Assembly: GCF_018334155.1 (NCBI RefSeq)
Contig: NZ_JAGXTP010000001.1
Coordinates: 2,108,001 to 2,172,000, forward strand
Length of the DNA stretch: 64,000 nt
From: Devosia litorisediminis
Lineage (GTDB): Bacteria > Pseudomonadota > Alphaproteobacteria > Rhizobiales > Devosiaceae
Direction of reading: 5' to 3'
Every line of letters starts with the position of its first letter. Positions within the stretch are counted from its first letter, which is position 1. A program made the position numbers and the translations under genes. Positions 17,277 through 26,243 of this stretch are shown piece by piece. Below the pieces are notes generated by a model. It made no database searches. It was not told the origin of the DNA and was given only the letters and a program-made list of their open reading frames with translations.

Positions 17277-19136
17277 TCAGTTGATCGCGCCTTCGGGCAG
17301 ATTGAACACCTGACCGGGATAGATCCGGTCCGGATCGCGGATCTGGCCGGTATTGGCTTCGTAGATGGTGGTGTATTTAATCCCTTCGCCATATACGCGC
17401 CGGGCAATGGTCCAGAGATTGTCACCGCGACGGATAATGGCCTTGCCGGCAGCAAAACGCTGATCATCGACACTGCCCACCGACACAGCGACCATGGTCG
17501 GGATCGCCGGATCTGCTTCGGCAGCGGGCTGTGCGGCAGTATCAGCCGGTGCGGGGTTGTCCGTGGCTGGCGTCGCAGCGGGTACTGTCGTCTGGCCGGC
17601 CTCGGCGGTTACGACAGGCTCGGCAATAGCGGGCATGTCGATGACGAAGTCGACTTCGGCACGCGATGCAACCTCGGCGCTACCGCTTTGCAGCATATCG
17701 ATACGAACGCGCTGGTTTGGCTTGGTCAGCACCTTGCCCGCTTCAATGAGCCAGCGACCATCGGAAACGGTGCTGTCGGCAATGAAGCTATCATCGACAT
17801 AAAGGCGGACAGTGGCGCCGTTGGGGCCGCTACCCGCGAAGAACGTGCGTTCACCCTCGACTTCGACCGCGTCGATGGTGACGGCAGCCATGTCGCTAGC
17901 AATTGCTGGTGCAGCAGCTTCGACCACGGCCGGTTCGACGGCGGGTGCTGCGACCGGATCGGCCGCTGCCACTGCCGTTTCCGTTGCCGGTTCTGTCGTC
18001 GGCGCAGCAGGCTCAGTTGGGGTGGTTTGCCCGGTTGTCTCAGCCACAGCCGTTGACGGGGTAGACGTTGCTGCGGCCGCTGCGGGTTCGCTTGAGCTTG
18101 CCACATCAGTTGCTGGCTCAGCCACATCTGTAGTTGCGGTTGTCGTGGCAAACGCAGTTTCAGCTGGTGCGGCTGGTGTGGACGCTTCGCTGGCGGGCGT
18201 TGCCGGCTGGGCAGTGGTTACCGCGGTCGCTGCAGCAGGGGCAGCCGAAGCGGTTGTTGCTGCGGCCGCTTCTGCGGTCTGCTCGCTCGCCATCGCCGCG
18301 ACCGCTGCAACGGATGCCTCAGCGGCCGGGGCCGGTTCGGTTGCTGTTGGTTCAGCGGCGGGCGCAGGTGTCGCGGGGTCTGGCGTGGTGGCCTCAGCGC
18401 TCACCGCTGCTATCTGGGTCTTGCTGCCCGCAGTGGCGCGCGGCAGACCCTGCAGAACTTCGCTGACCGCGCCGGGGGTGCTAGCGACAACCAGTGGCTC
18501 GCTGGTCTTGTCTTCATTGATGGCAACGACAAAGGATTGCGGGGCGAGCCCCTCCTTGCCGGCTTCACCAAGCGTAATCTCGGTGCCACCGGGGGCAATG
18601 CGGACGTCGGGCACAAGCACCCAGTCGCCGCTGGCCTCAACAGTGGTGGTGCCAAGCAGGGTACCATTGGAATAGATTTCGATTTCGCTGCCAGGTGTTC
18701 CGCTACCGGCGATCACCACCGAACCATCAGGCTCGGCGCGCAACAGACCAAATGTCGCCGCGATCAGGTTTTCGGGGGCTTCTGCCGCTGCATTGGCGGC
18801 GACAGCCGCCGCATCGGCGGGCACGACATCAAGCTCGGGTTCAACCAAAGCCGTGTCGGCTTCGGGCTCGGACGCCGCGGCAGGTTCTACCGCTTCAACG
18901 GGATCAACCGCAGTGGCCGTCGCCTCGACCGGCGCAGGCGCGCCGCCGGGCAACAGTCCTGTTTCGCGCAGCTTGCCCTGCAGGCACTGGCCCAGGCCAT
19001 CATCAGCATTGAAGCAGGTGACCACGCTGGGCCCTGCAAGAACGCCAAGAATAATCGCGACAGTGACCGCAGCAGCTCCGAGTGTGAGCGCCAGAGGCTG
19101 TTTCGGAGCGGTTGGTTTCGGAGCGGAATCGGCCAG
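17277..19136 (-). CDS. LysM-domain envelope protein with long Ala/Pro/Thr-rich linker (probable CTG start)
   Basis: A probable 619-residue inner-membrane-anchored, periplasmic protein. From the proposed start it reads LADSAPKPTAPKQ, then one membrane helix (PLALTLGAAAVTVAIILGVL), a beta-rich Ig-like segment (SGTPGSEIEIYSNGTLLGTT), about 230 residues of Ala/Thr/Pro/Glu low-complexity linker, a second similar beta segment (GPNGATVRLYVDDSFIAD) and a C-terminal LysM domain (IIRRGDNLWTIARRVYGEG) that would bind peptidoglycan. No ATG, GTG or TTG lies between the upstream in-frame TAG and the GTG at 19025, which would cut off the membrane helix. GGGAGGA at 19141-19147 lies 4 to 5 bases before CTG 19136. 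It follows cimA by 63 bases. Confidence 0.75.
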   Translation of the reverse strand: MADSAPKPTAPKQPLALTLGAAAVTVAIILGVLAGPSVVTCFNADDGLGQCLQGKLRETGLLPGGAPAPVEATATAVDPVEAVEPAAASEPEADTALVEPELDVVPADAAAVAANAAAEAPENLIAATFGLLRAEPDGSVVIAGSGTPGSEIEIYSNGTLLGTTTVEASGDWVLVPDVRIAPGGTEITLGEAGKEGLAPQSFVVAINEDKTSEPLVVASTPGAVSEVLQGLPRATAGSKTQIAAVSAEATTPDPATPAPAAEPTATEPAPAAEASVAAVAAMASEQTAEAAAATTASAAPAAATAVTTAQPATPASEASTPAAPAETAFATTTATTDVAEPATDVASSSEPAAAAATSTPSTAVAETTGQTTPTEPAAPTTEPATETAVAAADPVAAPAVEPAVVEAAAPAIASDMAAVTIDAVEVEGERTFFAGSGPNGATVRLYVDDSFIADSTVSDGRWLIEAGKVLTKPNQRVRIDMLQSGSAEVASRAEVDFVIDMPAIAEPVVTAEAGQTTVPAATPATDNPAPADTAAQPAAEADPAIPTMVAVSVGSVDDQRFAAGKAIIRRGDNLWTIARRVYGEGIKYTTIYEANTGQIRDPDRIYPGQVFNLPEGAIN

Positions 19137-19147
19137 TTTGTCCTCCC
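19134..19147 (-). promoter_or_regulatory. Shine-Dalgarno GGGAGGA with CTG start codon for the LysM gene
   Basis: On the minus strand GGGAGGA (19147-19141) is followed by CAAA and CTG (19136-19134). This is the best ribosome site in the whole stretch between the cimA stop and the first conventional start, and the resulting protein has a sensible short cytoplasmic tail plus one membrane helix. Confidence 0.6.
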
Positions 19148-19199
19148 GGACCGTTGTGACGGCAACGCCGTCCGGTGTGATCAGCTGTCGTGTTGCGCG

Positions 19200-20792
19200 C
19201 TAGAGCGCTTCAGTCTTGAGCAGCTTGTATGTGATTGATTCATACAGAGCTTCAAAGGAAGCATCAATGATGTTGGGTGAAACGCCGATGGTATACCAAC
19301 GCTCGCCCGTGCCGTCGCGGCTTTCGACCAGTACACGGGTGACCGCGCCCGTGCCGCCGTCCAGGATTCGCACCTTGAAGTCCACCAGTTCGAGGTCCTC
19401 GATACGAGACGAATACTTGCCGAGGTCTTTTCGCAAGGCCAGATCAAGAGCATTGACCGGGCCGTTACCTTCAGCCACCGACATCAATAACTCGCCTTCG
19501 ACACGGATCTTGACCACCGCTTCGGTGACGGTGATCTCCTCGCCCTGCGCATTGTGGCGGCGCTCAACGGAGGCCCGATAGGTGTCGACGTCGAAATAGC
19601 TGGGCAACGTGCCGAGCACTTCATGGGCCAGAACGGCAAATGAAGCGTCGGCGCCGTCGTAGGAATAGCCGCGCGATTCGCGCTCCTTGACGGTAGCGAG
19701 CAACTTTTCGAGCCGCGGATCATCCTTGGCGAGCTCAATGCCGTGGCGCGCCAGCGCCGTCAGCAGATTGGACTTGCCGGCCTGCTGGGAAACCATGATG
19801 GAGCGTTCATTACCCACGCTCTCTGGTGGCACGTGCTCATAGCTCGAGAAATCCTTGAGCAGGGCCGAGGCGTGAATGCCAGCCTTGGTGGCAAAGGCCG
19901 AGGCACCGACATAGGGGGACTGCTTGAGCGGCGCGCGATTGAGCCGATCATCAAAGGCGCGCGAGAACTGGGTCAGGCGCGACAGGCTATCGGCGCTGAT
20001 GCCCGTATCGAAGCGGTCGGCAAAGACCGGCTTGAGCGCCAGAGTGGGGATCAACGTGATCAGATTGGCATTGCCGCAGCGCTCGCCAATGCCATTGAGT
20101 GTGCCCTGGACCTGGCGCACCCCGGCCTGGACAGCCGCCAGGGTATTGGCAACGGCCTGACCGGTATCGTCATGGGCATGGATCCCCAGATGATCGCCGG
20201 GAGCGACTGTGAGCACCCTGGCCACGATGTCACTGACTTCACTGGGCATGGTGCCACCATTGGTGTCGCACAGGACGACCCAGCGGGCGCCGGCATCAAG
20301 TGCGGCACGCACGCACGACAGCGCGTAATCCGGATTGGCCTTGAAGCCATCAAAAAAATGCTCGCAGTCGATCAGCGCTTCCTTGTCGGCCGCGACTGTC
20401 GCCGCCACGCTGTCGCGCAGACTGTCGAGATTGTCCTCGAGCGAGATTTCGAGCGCCGTGGTGATCTGGTGGTCCCAAGCCTTGGCGACGAAGCACACCG
20501 CTTCGGCCTGCGAATTGATCAGGCCCTGCACGCCCGGGTCGTTGGCGGCGGAGCGCCCTGCCCGCTTGGTCATGCCAAAAGCGGTGAATTTGGCGCGCCT
20601 GGTGCGCTTGGTTTCGAAGAACTCCGTATCCACCGGATTGGCGCCGGGATAGCCGCCCTCGATATAGTCCACGCCCAGATCTTCAAGTAGCCTACAGATG
20701 GAAATCTTGTCCTCGACCGAGAACTCGATTCCGGCCGTCTGCGCACCGTCGCGCAGGGTGGTGTCGAAGATATAGAGGCGTTCTTTGGTCAT
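19200..20792 (-). CDS. cimA: Citramalate synthase
   Basis: A 530-residue enzyme of the isopropylmalate/homocitrate/citramalate synthase family that condenses acetyl-CoA with pyruvate to citramalate for isoleucine synthesis. The N-terminal TIM barrel has FDTTLRDGAQTAGIEFS, the HAHDDTGQAVANTLAAVQAG metal site and GTLNGIGERCGNANL. The C-terminal LeuA-type regulatory domain ends near residue 525. The short FDTTLRDG N-terminus and 530-residue length match the CimA (TIGR00977-type) branch rather than LeuA. The ATG at 20792 is preferred; a GTG at 20801 overlapping the gfa stop (GTGA) is in frame. It belongs to the cysS-gfa-gfa-cimA run. Confidence 0.9.
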   Translation of the reverse strand: MTKERLYIFDTTLRDGAQTAGIEFSVEDKISICRLLEDLGVDYIEGGYPGANPVDTEFFETKRTRRAKFTAFGMTKRAGRSAANDPGVQGLINSQAEAVCFVAKAWDHQITTALEISLEDNLDSLRDSVAATVAADKEALIDCEHFFDGFKANPDYALSCVRAALDAGARWVVLCDTNGGTMPSEVSDIVARVLTVAPGDHLGIHAHDDTGQAVANTLAAVQAGVRQVQGTLNGIGERCGNANLITLIPTLALKPVFADRFDTGISADSLSRLTQFSRAFDDRLNRAPLKQSPYVGASAFATKAGIHASALLKDFSSYEHVPPESVGNERSIMVSQQAGKSNLLTALARHGIELAKDDPRLEKLLATVKERESRGYSYDGADASFAVLAHEVLGTLPSYFDVDTYRASVERRHNAQGEEITVTEAVVKIRVEGELLMSVAEGNGPVNALDLALRKDLGKYSSRIEDLELVDFKVRILDGGTGAVTRVLVESRDGTGERWYTIGVSPNIIDASFEALYESITYKLLKTEAL

Positions 20793-20797
20793 TAAAC

Positions 20798-21274
20798 TCA
20801 CTCAGGCCAGCGGTCAGTATCGTGATCGGGATGCTGATGATTGGTGGACGCGATGAAGGCGGCAGTGTCGGGCTGCTCAGCCTCGGTGCTTGGGCGATCG
20901 GGCCGATGGCCCATGGCGTTGACCCAACTCAGGCGGCTTTCGACGCCGTGCTGATCGACCGGCGGGAAGGCCTCGGGCTGGTCCAGCGAACCGATCGAAA
21001 CCGATATGTGATCGCCATCACGATATCCGAAGGTCAGTGGTGTGCCGCATTGTCGGCAAAAGCCGCGCTCGGCCTGATCGGAAGAGTGGAAGATGGCAAT
21101 CTCGCCGCGGGTGACGGCGAAGCTATTGAGCGGTCCACCGACGAGCGGTGCATAGAAGCTGCCAAAGGCTTTCTGGCACATGCGGCAGTGGCAGATATGG
21201 GCGCCGTCAGGCTTTTGATCGAAACGATAGCGCACAGCGCCGCACTGGCAACCGCCGGTAAATGTCTGGGTCAT
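20798..21274 (-). CDS. GFA-family zinc protein (first of two tandem copies)
   Basis: A 158-residue member of the GFA/CENP-V fold family, whose zinc sites are formed by cysteines. Visible ligands are [26 protein letters not shown] and FCRQCGTPLTF. The name comes from glutathione-dependent formaldehyde-activating enzyme, but most members have no proven function. Its ATG overlaps the stop of the neighbouring GFA gene as ATGA (21271-21274). The C-terminal tail [14 protein letters not shown] is nearly the same as in the neighbour, which supports tandem duplication. Confidence 0.9.
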   Translation of the reverse strand: MTQTFTGGCQCGAVRYRFDQKPDGAHICHCRMCQKAFGSFYAPLVGGPLNSFAVTRGEIAIFHSSDQAERGFCRQCGTPLTFGYRDGDHISVSIGSLDQPEAFPPVDQHGVESRLSWVNAMGHRPDRPSTEAEQPDTAAFIASTNHQHPDHDTDRWPE

Positions 21275-21750
21275 GGCCGATCCTCTTTGGGTGGCCAGTC
21301 GGCGGTGTCATGGTCGGGGTGCTGATGGGAGTGGATGCCCGCCAGAAAGGCGGCCCACTCATCATTGGCCTCGGCCCGGACCGGCAGCGCCGTCAAACCA
21401 TCGAAAAAGGGTAGCTTATCAGCCAGGTTGACCTGGATTTCGGGCGCAGCGGCCGCCGGATCGTCAAAAGCGCCGATGGCCAGTTCGAGGCCGAAGCGCG
21501 TCTCATAGGCCAGCGGCGTGCCGCAATCGCCGCAAAAGGCGCGGCGCGCGGCATTGGAGGACTGGAACCATTTTGGCGTGCCACGGGTCCAGGTCGCATT
21601 GTGGGCAGTGGCCAGCGGGCCGAAGAAACCGCCAAAGGCCTTCTGGCACATGCGGCAATGGCAGATGGAGGGACGGCCCAACCGCGTCACCCGGAACCGC
21701 ACAGCGCCGCACTGGCAACCGCCGGTGTAAACCTGAGGGGCATCGCTCAT
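21271..21750 (-). CDS. GFA-family zinc protein (second of two tandem copies)
   Basis: A 159-residue paralogue of the adjacent GFA gene, with [29 protein letters not shown] and [11 protein letters not shown] as the zinc-ligand segments. The tail [14 protein letters not shown] resembles the neighbour. I use ATG 21750 ([11 protein letters not shown]), which overlaps the cysS stop as ATGA; an upstream in-frame start at 21765 would lie inside cysS. The two copies have drifted mainly in the middle, where the substrate pocket would be. A thiol- or aldehyde-related role is possible only by family name. Confidence 0.9.
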   Translation of the reverse strand: MSDAPQVYTGGCQCGAVRFRVTRLGRPSICHCRMCQKAFGGFFGPLATAHNATWTRGTPKWFQSSNAARRAFCGDCGTPLAYETRFGLELAIGAFDDPAAAAPEIQVNLADKLPFFDGLTALPVRAEANDEWAAFLAGIHSHQHPDHDTADWPPKEDRP

Positions 21751-23162
21751 CGCTTGATCTCCCACTTGGTCTGGCGGGCACCTGCCTCGTCCTTGTAGTC
21801 CATCAGGGTTATGCCCTGATCGGCCAGTTCGGTGCGAATGGCGTCGGCCTTGGCAAAATCCTTGGCATTCAGCGCAGCGAGACGGTCGGCAATGGCGGTG
21901 GCAAGATGGGGCGGCTCAGCGGTATCGGCTTCGGTGGCCAAGAGTGTATCGAGTCCAAAACCCAGGAAACGCAACGTGGCAGCCAGGCAGTGCCTGGCTA
22001 TGTCACCGCCATCGCGATTGGCTTTTTTGGCGATGACATCAAGGGCGACGGTGGCGCGGTGAAATCCCAGATCGTCGGCAAGCTCCTTGATCACGGACTG
22101 ATCGGGGCCGTCGCTCTCGGTCAGCGTTGCGCCCTGCGCAGCGCGCTGCCAGTCGCGCAGCTTGGTTTCGGCTTCTTCGAGCCGCTTGACGGTGAAGTCG
22201 ATGGGTTCGCGATAATGGGTCATCAGCATGCCCAGACGCAACACATCACCGGGCCATTTGCGGCCACCGAAATCGGTGGTCTCGAGCAATTGGGCAATGG
22301 TGTAGAAATTGCCCAGGCTCTTGCTCATCTTCTGGCCTTCGACCTGCAGGAAGCCATTATGCATCCAGACATTGGCCATGGCATGGGTGCCGTGGGCGCA
22401 GCGCGATTGGGCAATCTCGTTCTCATGGTGGGGGAAGATCAGGTCGAGCCCGCCACCATGAATGTCAAAGAGCTGACCGAGATAACGTTCGCTCATGGCC
22501 GAGCATTCAATGTGCCAGCCGGGTCGACCACGTCCCCAGGGGCTGTCCCAACCCGGCTCGCCATCGCTGGACTGCTTCCACAGCACGAAGTCGGCGGGAT
22601 TGTGCTTGTGAGCTTCCACGGCGATGCGAGCGCCGGCAAGATTGTCTTCCAGATTGCGACCGGAAAGCTGGCCGTAGTCGGGCATGGATTTGACGTCGAA
22701 CAGCACTTCACCATTGGCGACATAGGCGTGCTTCCTGGCGACCAGTGCGGCGATCAGGGTCTGCATCTCAGCGATGTTGTCGGTGGCGCGGGGCTGGATG
22801 GTCGGCTCCAGGCAACCCAGCGCGGTCACATCGGCCTGATACTGGGCAGCAGTGCCTTCGGTGACCTTGCGGATGGCCTGATTGAGCGGCAGGTCCGGGT
22901 AATCGCGGGCGGCACGCGCATTGATCTTGTCATCGACGTCGGTGATGTTGCGCACATAAGTGACGTGATCGGCGCCATACGTCTGGCGCAGCAGCCGAAA
23001 CAACAGATCAAACACGATCGCCATGCGGCCGTTGCCGATATGGGCAAAGTCATAGACCGTGGGGCCACAGGCATACAGGCGCACATTGGCCGGATCGATG
23101 GGAACGAAGCGTTCCTTGGCGCGGGTGAGCGTATTGTAGAGCTTGAGCTGCGGCGTGGTCAT
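21747..23162 (-). CDS. cysS: Cysteine--tRNA ligase
   Basis: Class Ia aminoacyl-tRNA synthetase of 471 residues that charges tRNA-Cys. The HIGH-type motif appears as [10 protein letters not shown] after the zinc-ligand CGPTVYD, and KMSKS is intact in [14 protein letters not shown]. Further zinc ligands are in the [13 protein letters not shown] and [14 protein letters not shown] segments. It is the first gene of a minus-strand run with the GFA genes and cimA, joined to the next by an ATGA overlap. The 240 bases upstream hold no gene. Confidence 0.97.
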   Translation of the reverse strand: MTTPQLKLYNTLTRAKERFVPIDPANVRLYACGPTVYDFAHIGNGRMAIVFDLLFRLLRQTYGADHVTYVRNITDVDDKINARAARDYPDLPLNQAIRKVTEGTAAQYQADVTALGCLEPTIQPRATDNIAEMQTLIAALVARKHAYVANGEVLFDVKSMPDYGQLSGRNLEDNLAGARIAVEAHKHNPADFVLWKQSSDGEPGWDSPWGRGRPGWHIECSAMSERYLGQLFDIHGGGLDLIFPHHENEIAQSRCAHGTHAMANVWMHNGFLQVEGQKMSKSLGNFYTIAQLLETTDFGGRKWPGDVLRLGMLMTHYREPIDFTVKRLEEAETKLRDWQRAAQGATLTESDGPDQSVIKELADDLGFHRATVALDVIAKKANRDGGDIARHCLAATLRFLGFGLDTLLATEADTAEPPHLATAIADRLAALNAKDFAKADAIRTELADQGITLMDYKDEAGARQTKWEIKR

Positions 23163-23346
23163 GTGGTCCGTCCCTGGCCATGCGGAAGTGCGCTGGCAGA
23201 CGGCTCTTCAGGTATCAGAAAATCAGGATGAAGAAGACCGCGCCGCCAACGAGTGGTTAGCAGGTAATAATGCAGCGGTTAATCAGAATGATCTGCGACT
23301 TCATGGGCTGGACATTGGCGTCCGGACGCCCGGAAATCAAGCATAA

Positions 23347-23374
23347 AGAAAAAAGGCGGCCCCGAAGGACCGCC
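23347..23374 (-). terminator. Terminator after the cytochrome c' gene
   Basis: On the minus strand GGCGGTCC, a TTCG tetraloop and GGGCCGCC (one G.T pair), followed by TTTTTTCT. It lies 27 bases after the cytochrome stop. Confidence 0.88.
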
Positions 23375-23400
23375 AAATCGCTTTGGAGGCGATTGAACTG

Positions 23401-23847
23401 CTAGCTGCGATACTGCTTGTGGCAGGTGCCGCAAGTGGCCCCGATGGCCTTGATGGCGGCGCCATAGGCATCGGCGTCGCCCGCCTGAGCGGCGGCCAAC
23501 CCGTCTGCCGCGGCAGCGCGACCCGTTTCGGCGATGGCGGTGAAGGCATCCCAGTTTTCCCAGATGGCAGGCAGCGCTTCGCTGTCACCGATATTGGAAC
23601 CTTCGGGGAAGACGGCGGGGATGTGGGTGTAGTTGTCGATCAGCGACTGCATGGCGGTCTCGGCTTCGGCACCTGTCAGCGCACCAGCAGATTTGAGCAA
23701 TGCACCGTTCTGCTTCATCAGCATTTCGCGGGCAGCCATGGCCTCTTCTGCGGTGGTGGGGGCGACGAAGTCCTGTGCCACGCTGGCAACAACACCGACC
23801 GACATCAGACCGGCAACAGCAATGGCAGTAATCTTCTTCAGCGACAT
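23401..23847 (-). CDS. Cytochrome c' (class II c-type cytochrome)
   Basis: A 148-residue periplasmic haem protein with a signal peptide (MSLKKITAIAVAGLMSVGVVA, cleavage near residue 24) and a four-helix-bundle body. The single haem-binding motif CGTCH (residues 139-143) is near the C-terminus, as in cytochromes c' and c-556. Members bind NO or carry electrons; the role here is not determined. It has its own terminator and is probably monocistronic. Confidence 0.93.
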   Translation of the reverse strand: MSLKKITAIAVAGLMSVGVVASVAQDFVAPTTAEEAMAAREMLMKQNGALLKSAGALTGAEAETAMQSLIDNYTHIPAVFPEGSNIGDSEALPAIWENWDAFTAIAETGRAAAADGLAAAQAGDADAYGAAIKAIGATCGTCHKQYRS

Positions 23848-23950
23848 AGATGCACCCTCAACGCGCAGAGATCATTTCTGGACAAACTGTCGCATGAGCT
23901 TGTGACAGGCCCAATGCGCACACGGGAATGTTATCAGCCCGGCCAAGAGG

Positions 23951-24949
23951 TTAGGCGAGCGTGACTGTTTGTTCGATATCGCCAAACACCGACTGTCCCT
24001 CGGAAATTGCCCCGATCCGAACGACGTCACCAGCCTTCAGGAACGGGGTGCGAGCGCGCCCATATTTGAGTTTTTCGACGGTCCGCGCCTCGGCAATGCA
24101 GGCGAAACCGATTCCATCGCGCTTGATGGGCAGGCTTTCGTCATGCCGGTTGGACACAGTGCCACCGCCGATAATGGTGCCGGCAGCGAGCCTGCGGGTG
24201 CGGGCGGCCTCAATAATCAGATCGGCAAAATCGAAATGCACGTCGGTGCCCGCATTGGGTTGTCCATAGAGCGTTCCGTTGACCTCGATGCGTACCGGCA
24301 GATGCAGGCGGTTGTCGCGCCAGACATCACCCAGACTATCAGGGGTAACAACGATGGGGGCAAAAGCAGTCGATGGTTTGGAATGGAAGAAACCAAACCC
24401 GTTCTGCAGGTCATCGAGCACCAGACGGCGTAGCGAAACGTCATTGCAGACAGTGATCAGCCGAATCGCCGCAGCGGCCTGCTCGCGCGTGGCACCCATG
24501 GGCACAGCATCGATGATGACGGCAATTTCGGCCTCGAAATCGATCGCCAGTTCAGGATCAGTGGCAATGATGGGGTCGGCGGGCGCCGACAGCGAATCAG
24601 AGCCGCCCTGATAAAGCAGGGGGCGGGTGGACTGGAGTTCCTCGTCCTTGCTGCCCTTGAGGCTGCGCACGCGCTCAAGATGGCTGAGATAGCCCGAGCC
24701 ATCGATCCACTGATAGGCCCGCGGCAATGGCGCCAAAGCCGTTGCAGGATCAAAGGGTTGGCCGGAGATAGCGCCAGCGTCCAGCTGCTCGGCGAGCGCG
24801 GACAATTGCGGCGCCACAACCTGCCAATCATCGATCGCAGCCTGTAGGTCAGGGGCAATACGACCAGCCGAGACGAAGCGGGTCAAATCTGCCGAGACGA
24901 CGACAAGTTGTCCGTCGGGGCGACCGTTTTTCAGCGTTGCAAGCTTCAT
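23951..24949 (-). CDS. Fumarylacetoacetate hydrolase family protein
   Basis: A 332-residue FAH-fold enzyme. The body contains DFEAEIAVIIDAVPMG (metal-binding acidic residues), GFGFFHSKPSTAFAP and a C-terminal AGTIIGGGTVSNRHDE segment typical of the branch that hydrolyses fumarylacetoacetate or similar acylpyruvates. That branch is used in tyrosine breakdown, but no homogentisate or maleylacetoacetate genes are next to it, so the substrate stays open. It is divergent from the DUF2865 gene. Confidence 0.88.
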   Translation of the reverse strand: MKLATLKNGRPDGQLVVVSADLTRFVSAGRIAPDLQAAIDDWQVVAPQLSALAEQLDAGAISGQPFDPATALAPLPRAYQWIDGSGYLSHLERVRSLKGSKDEELQSTRPLLYQGGSDSLSAPADPIIATDPELAIDFEAEIAVIIDAVPMGATREQAAAAIRLITVCNDVSLRRLVLDDLQNGFGFFHSKPSTAFAPIVVTPDSLGDVWRDNRLHLPVRIEVNGTLYGQPNAGTDVHFDFADLIIEAARTRRLAAGTIIGGGTVSNRHDESLPIKRDGIGFACIAEARTVEKLKYGRARTPFLKAGDVVRIGAISEGQSVFGDIEQTVTLA

Positions 24950-25079
24950 TGAGCGTATTCTCTTGCTGGTGTGACCGCGCAGCGCTACCGCGACGCACGT
25001 GCTGACACTATAATGTTGCCTTGGGTCCTAGCGTTGTCTTAAGGCCCAATAACGACGCGCAGGGCGCCAACGGGTTTCA

Positions 25080-26243
25080 ATGGTATTTTCAAGCAGCAAT
25101 GGCGCGCGCGCCCTGATCCTTCTGGCGCTGGCCGCACTATGCACGGTTCTGGACGTCAATGTCGCCTATGCGCAGTCATCGCAATGCGTACGGCTGGAAA
25201 ATGCCTTGCGCCAGTTCGACCGCAATGGCGACTTCCGCCAGATGGGCGGCAATTCACAGGCAGCCCGGCAGGCGCAGCGCGATGTGCAGAATATGGAAAG
25301 TCGTTATGTCCGTGACGGGTGTAACGACGACGCCAAGGCCGGACGCACGCTGACACCGCAGTGCCGGCAGATCGGCCGTGAGGTCTTGCGCTTGCGCGAA
25401 GTGGCCGCCGACATTTCCCGGCAGGTGGAAACTGCCAATGCAGTTGCCGGTCAGCGCGAGGCAATCCTGCAGGAAATGGCCCGCTTTGGCTGCGGTGCCG
25501 ATCGCGGTTCGAGCGCCACGTTCTCCAATGATCGGCAGACGCTGTTCGACCGCATTTTCGGCACGACCTCGGAAGGCGATTTCACCGGCGGTCAGATGAT
25601 CGATGGCGGCGATTATTGGGGCTATCAGGGCTATCAGACAGTGCGCACGGTCTGCGTGCGCCTGAGCGACGGGTATTTCTGGCCCATCAGCTACGCCACG
25701 CTCGCCGACTATGTCGGCAATGATGCGCAAAGCTGCCAGCAGAGCTGCCCGACTACGCCGGTAGCGCTGTATTTCTATGACAATCCCGGACAAGAGCCCG
25801 AACAGATGCGCAATCAGTTTGGCGAGCCCTATACAGCGCTGCCAAGCGCATTTGCCTATCGCAACGAGATCGACACCAGCCCGAGCGCCAGTTGCAAGGT
25901 GGCGCCGCAGTCCGATGGTGCCATCACCATGGCCGAACGCGGCGATGGCAGCACGCGCGCGATGATCGAGGTTGCCGGTGAACGCTTTCCCATGCCGCTG
26001 CGTGACCCGCGCGGGGTAACTCCGGTCATGGCGGTCGAAGCAGCGCCATTGCAGACCGCAACGCTGGTTGATGTGCCCCTGCCCCGCCCACGGCCAGCCG
26101 GCCCCGGCGAAACGCCAGTGACCCGACCAGTCAACCAGTCACCCGCCGAAACGGCGCTGCGACTGGTTCAGTTCGGCGACAAGGTGGTCAGGGTAGTCGG
26201 TCCAGACACCCCGTACGCCCAACCAACGGAAGCAGGGACTTAA
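25080..26243 (+). CDS. DUF2865 exported protein
   Basis: A 387-residue protein with a signal peptide (LILLALAALCTVLDVNVAYA, cleavage after AYA near residue 31). It carries the DUF2865 core seen in Hyphomicrobiales: VRTVCVRLSDGYFWPISYATL, QSCQQSCPTTPVALYFY and GEPYTALPSAFAYRNEID, with six or more cysteines likely to form disulfides. An N-terminal helical segment precedes it and the C-terminal 120 residues are low complexity. Function is unknown. Its last 56 bases overlap the 3' end of gltX on the other strand. Confidence 0.88.
   Translation: MVFSSSNGARALILLALAALCTVLDVNVAYAQSSQCVRLENALRQFDRNGDFRQMGGNSQAARQAQRDVQNMESRYVRDGCNDDAKAGRTLTPQCRQIGREVLRLREVAADISRQVETANAVAGQREAILQEMARFGCGADRGSSATFSNDRQTLFDRIFGTTSEGDFTGGQMIDGGDYWGYQGYQTVRTVCVRLSDGYFWPISYATLADYVGNDAQSCQQSCPTTPVALYFYDNPGQEPEQMRNQFGEPYTALPSAFAYRNEIDTSPSASCKVAPQSDGAITMAERGDGSTRAMIEVAGERFPMPLRDPRGVTPVMAVEAAPLQTATLVDVPLPRPRPAGPGETPVTRPVNQSPAETALRLVQFGDKVVRVVGPDTPYAQPTEAGT

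Noticed and set aside
19200..19202. TAG readthrough from cimA into the LysM frame
   Set aside because: The frames match, but cimA is already full length and a good ribosome site precedes CTG 19136, so separate initiation is simpler.
21573..23231. 552-codon frame on + opposite cysS
   Set aside because: Antisense shadow of a clear tRNA synthetase gene.
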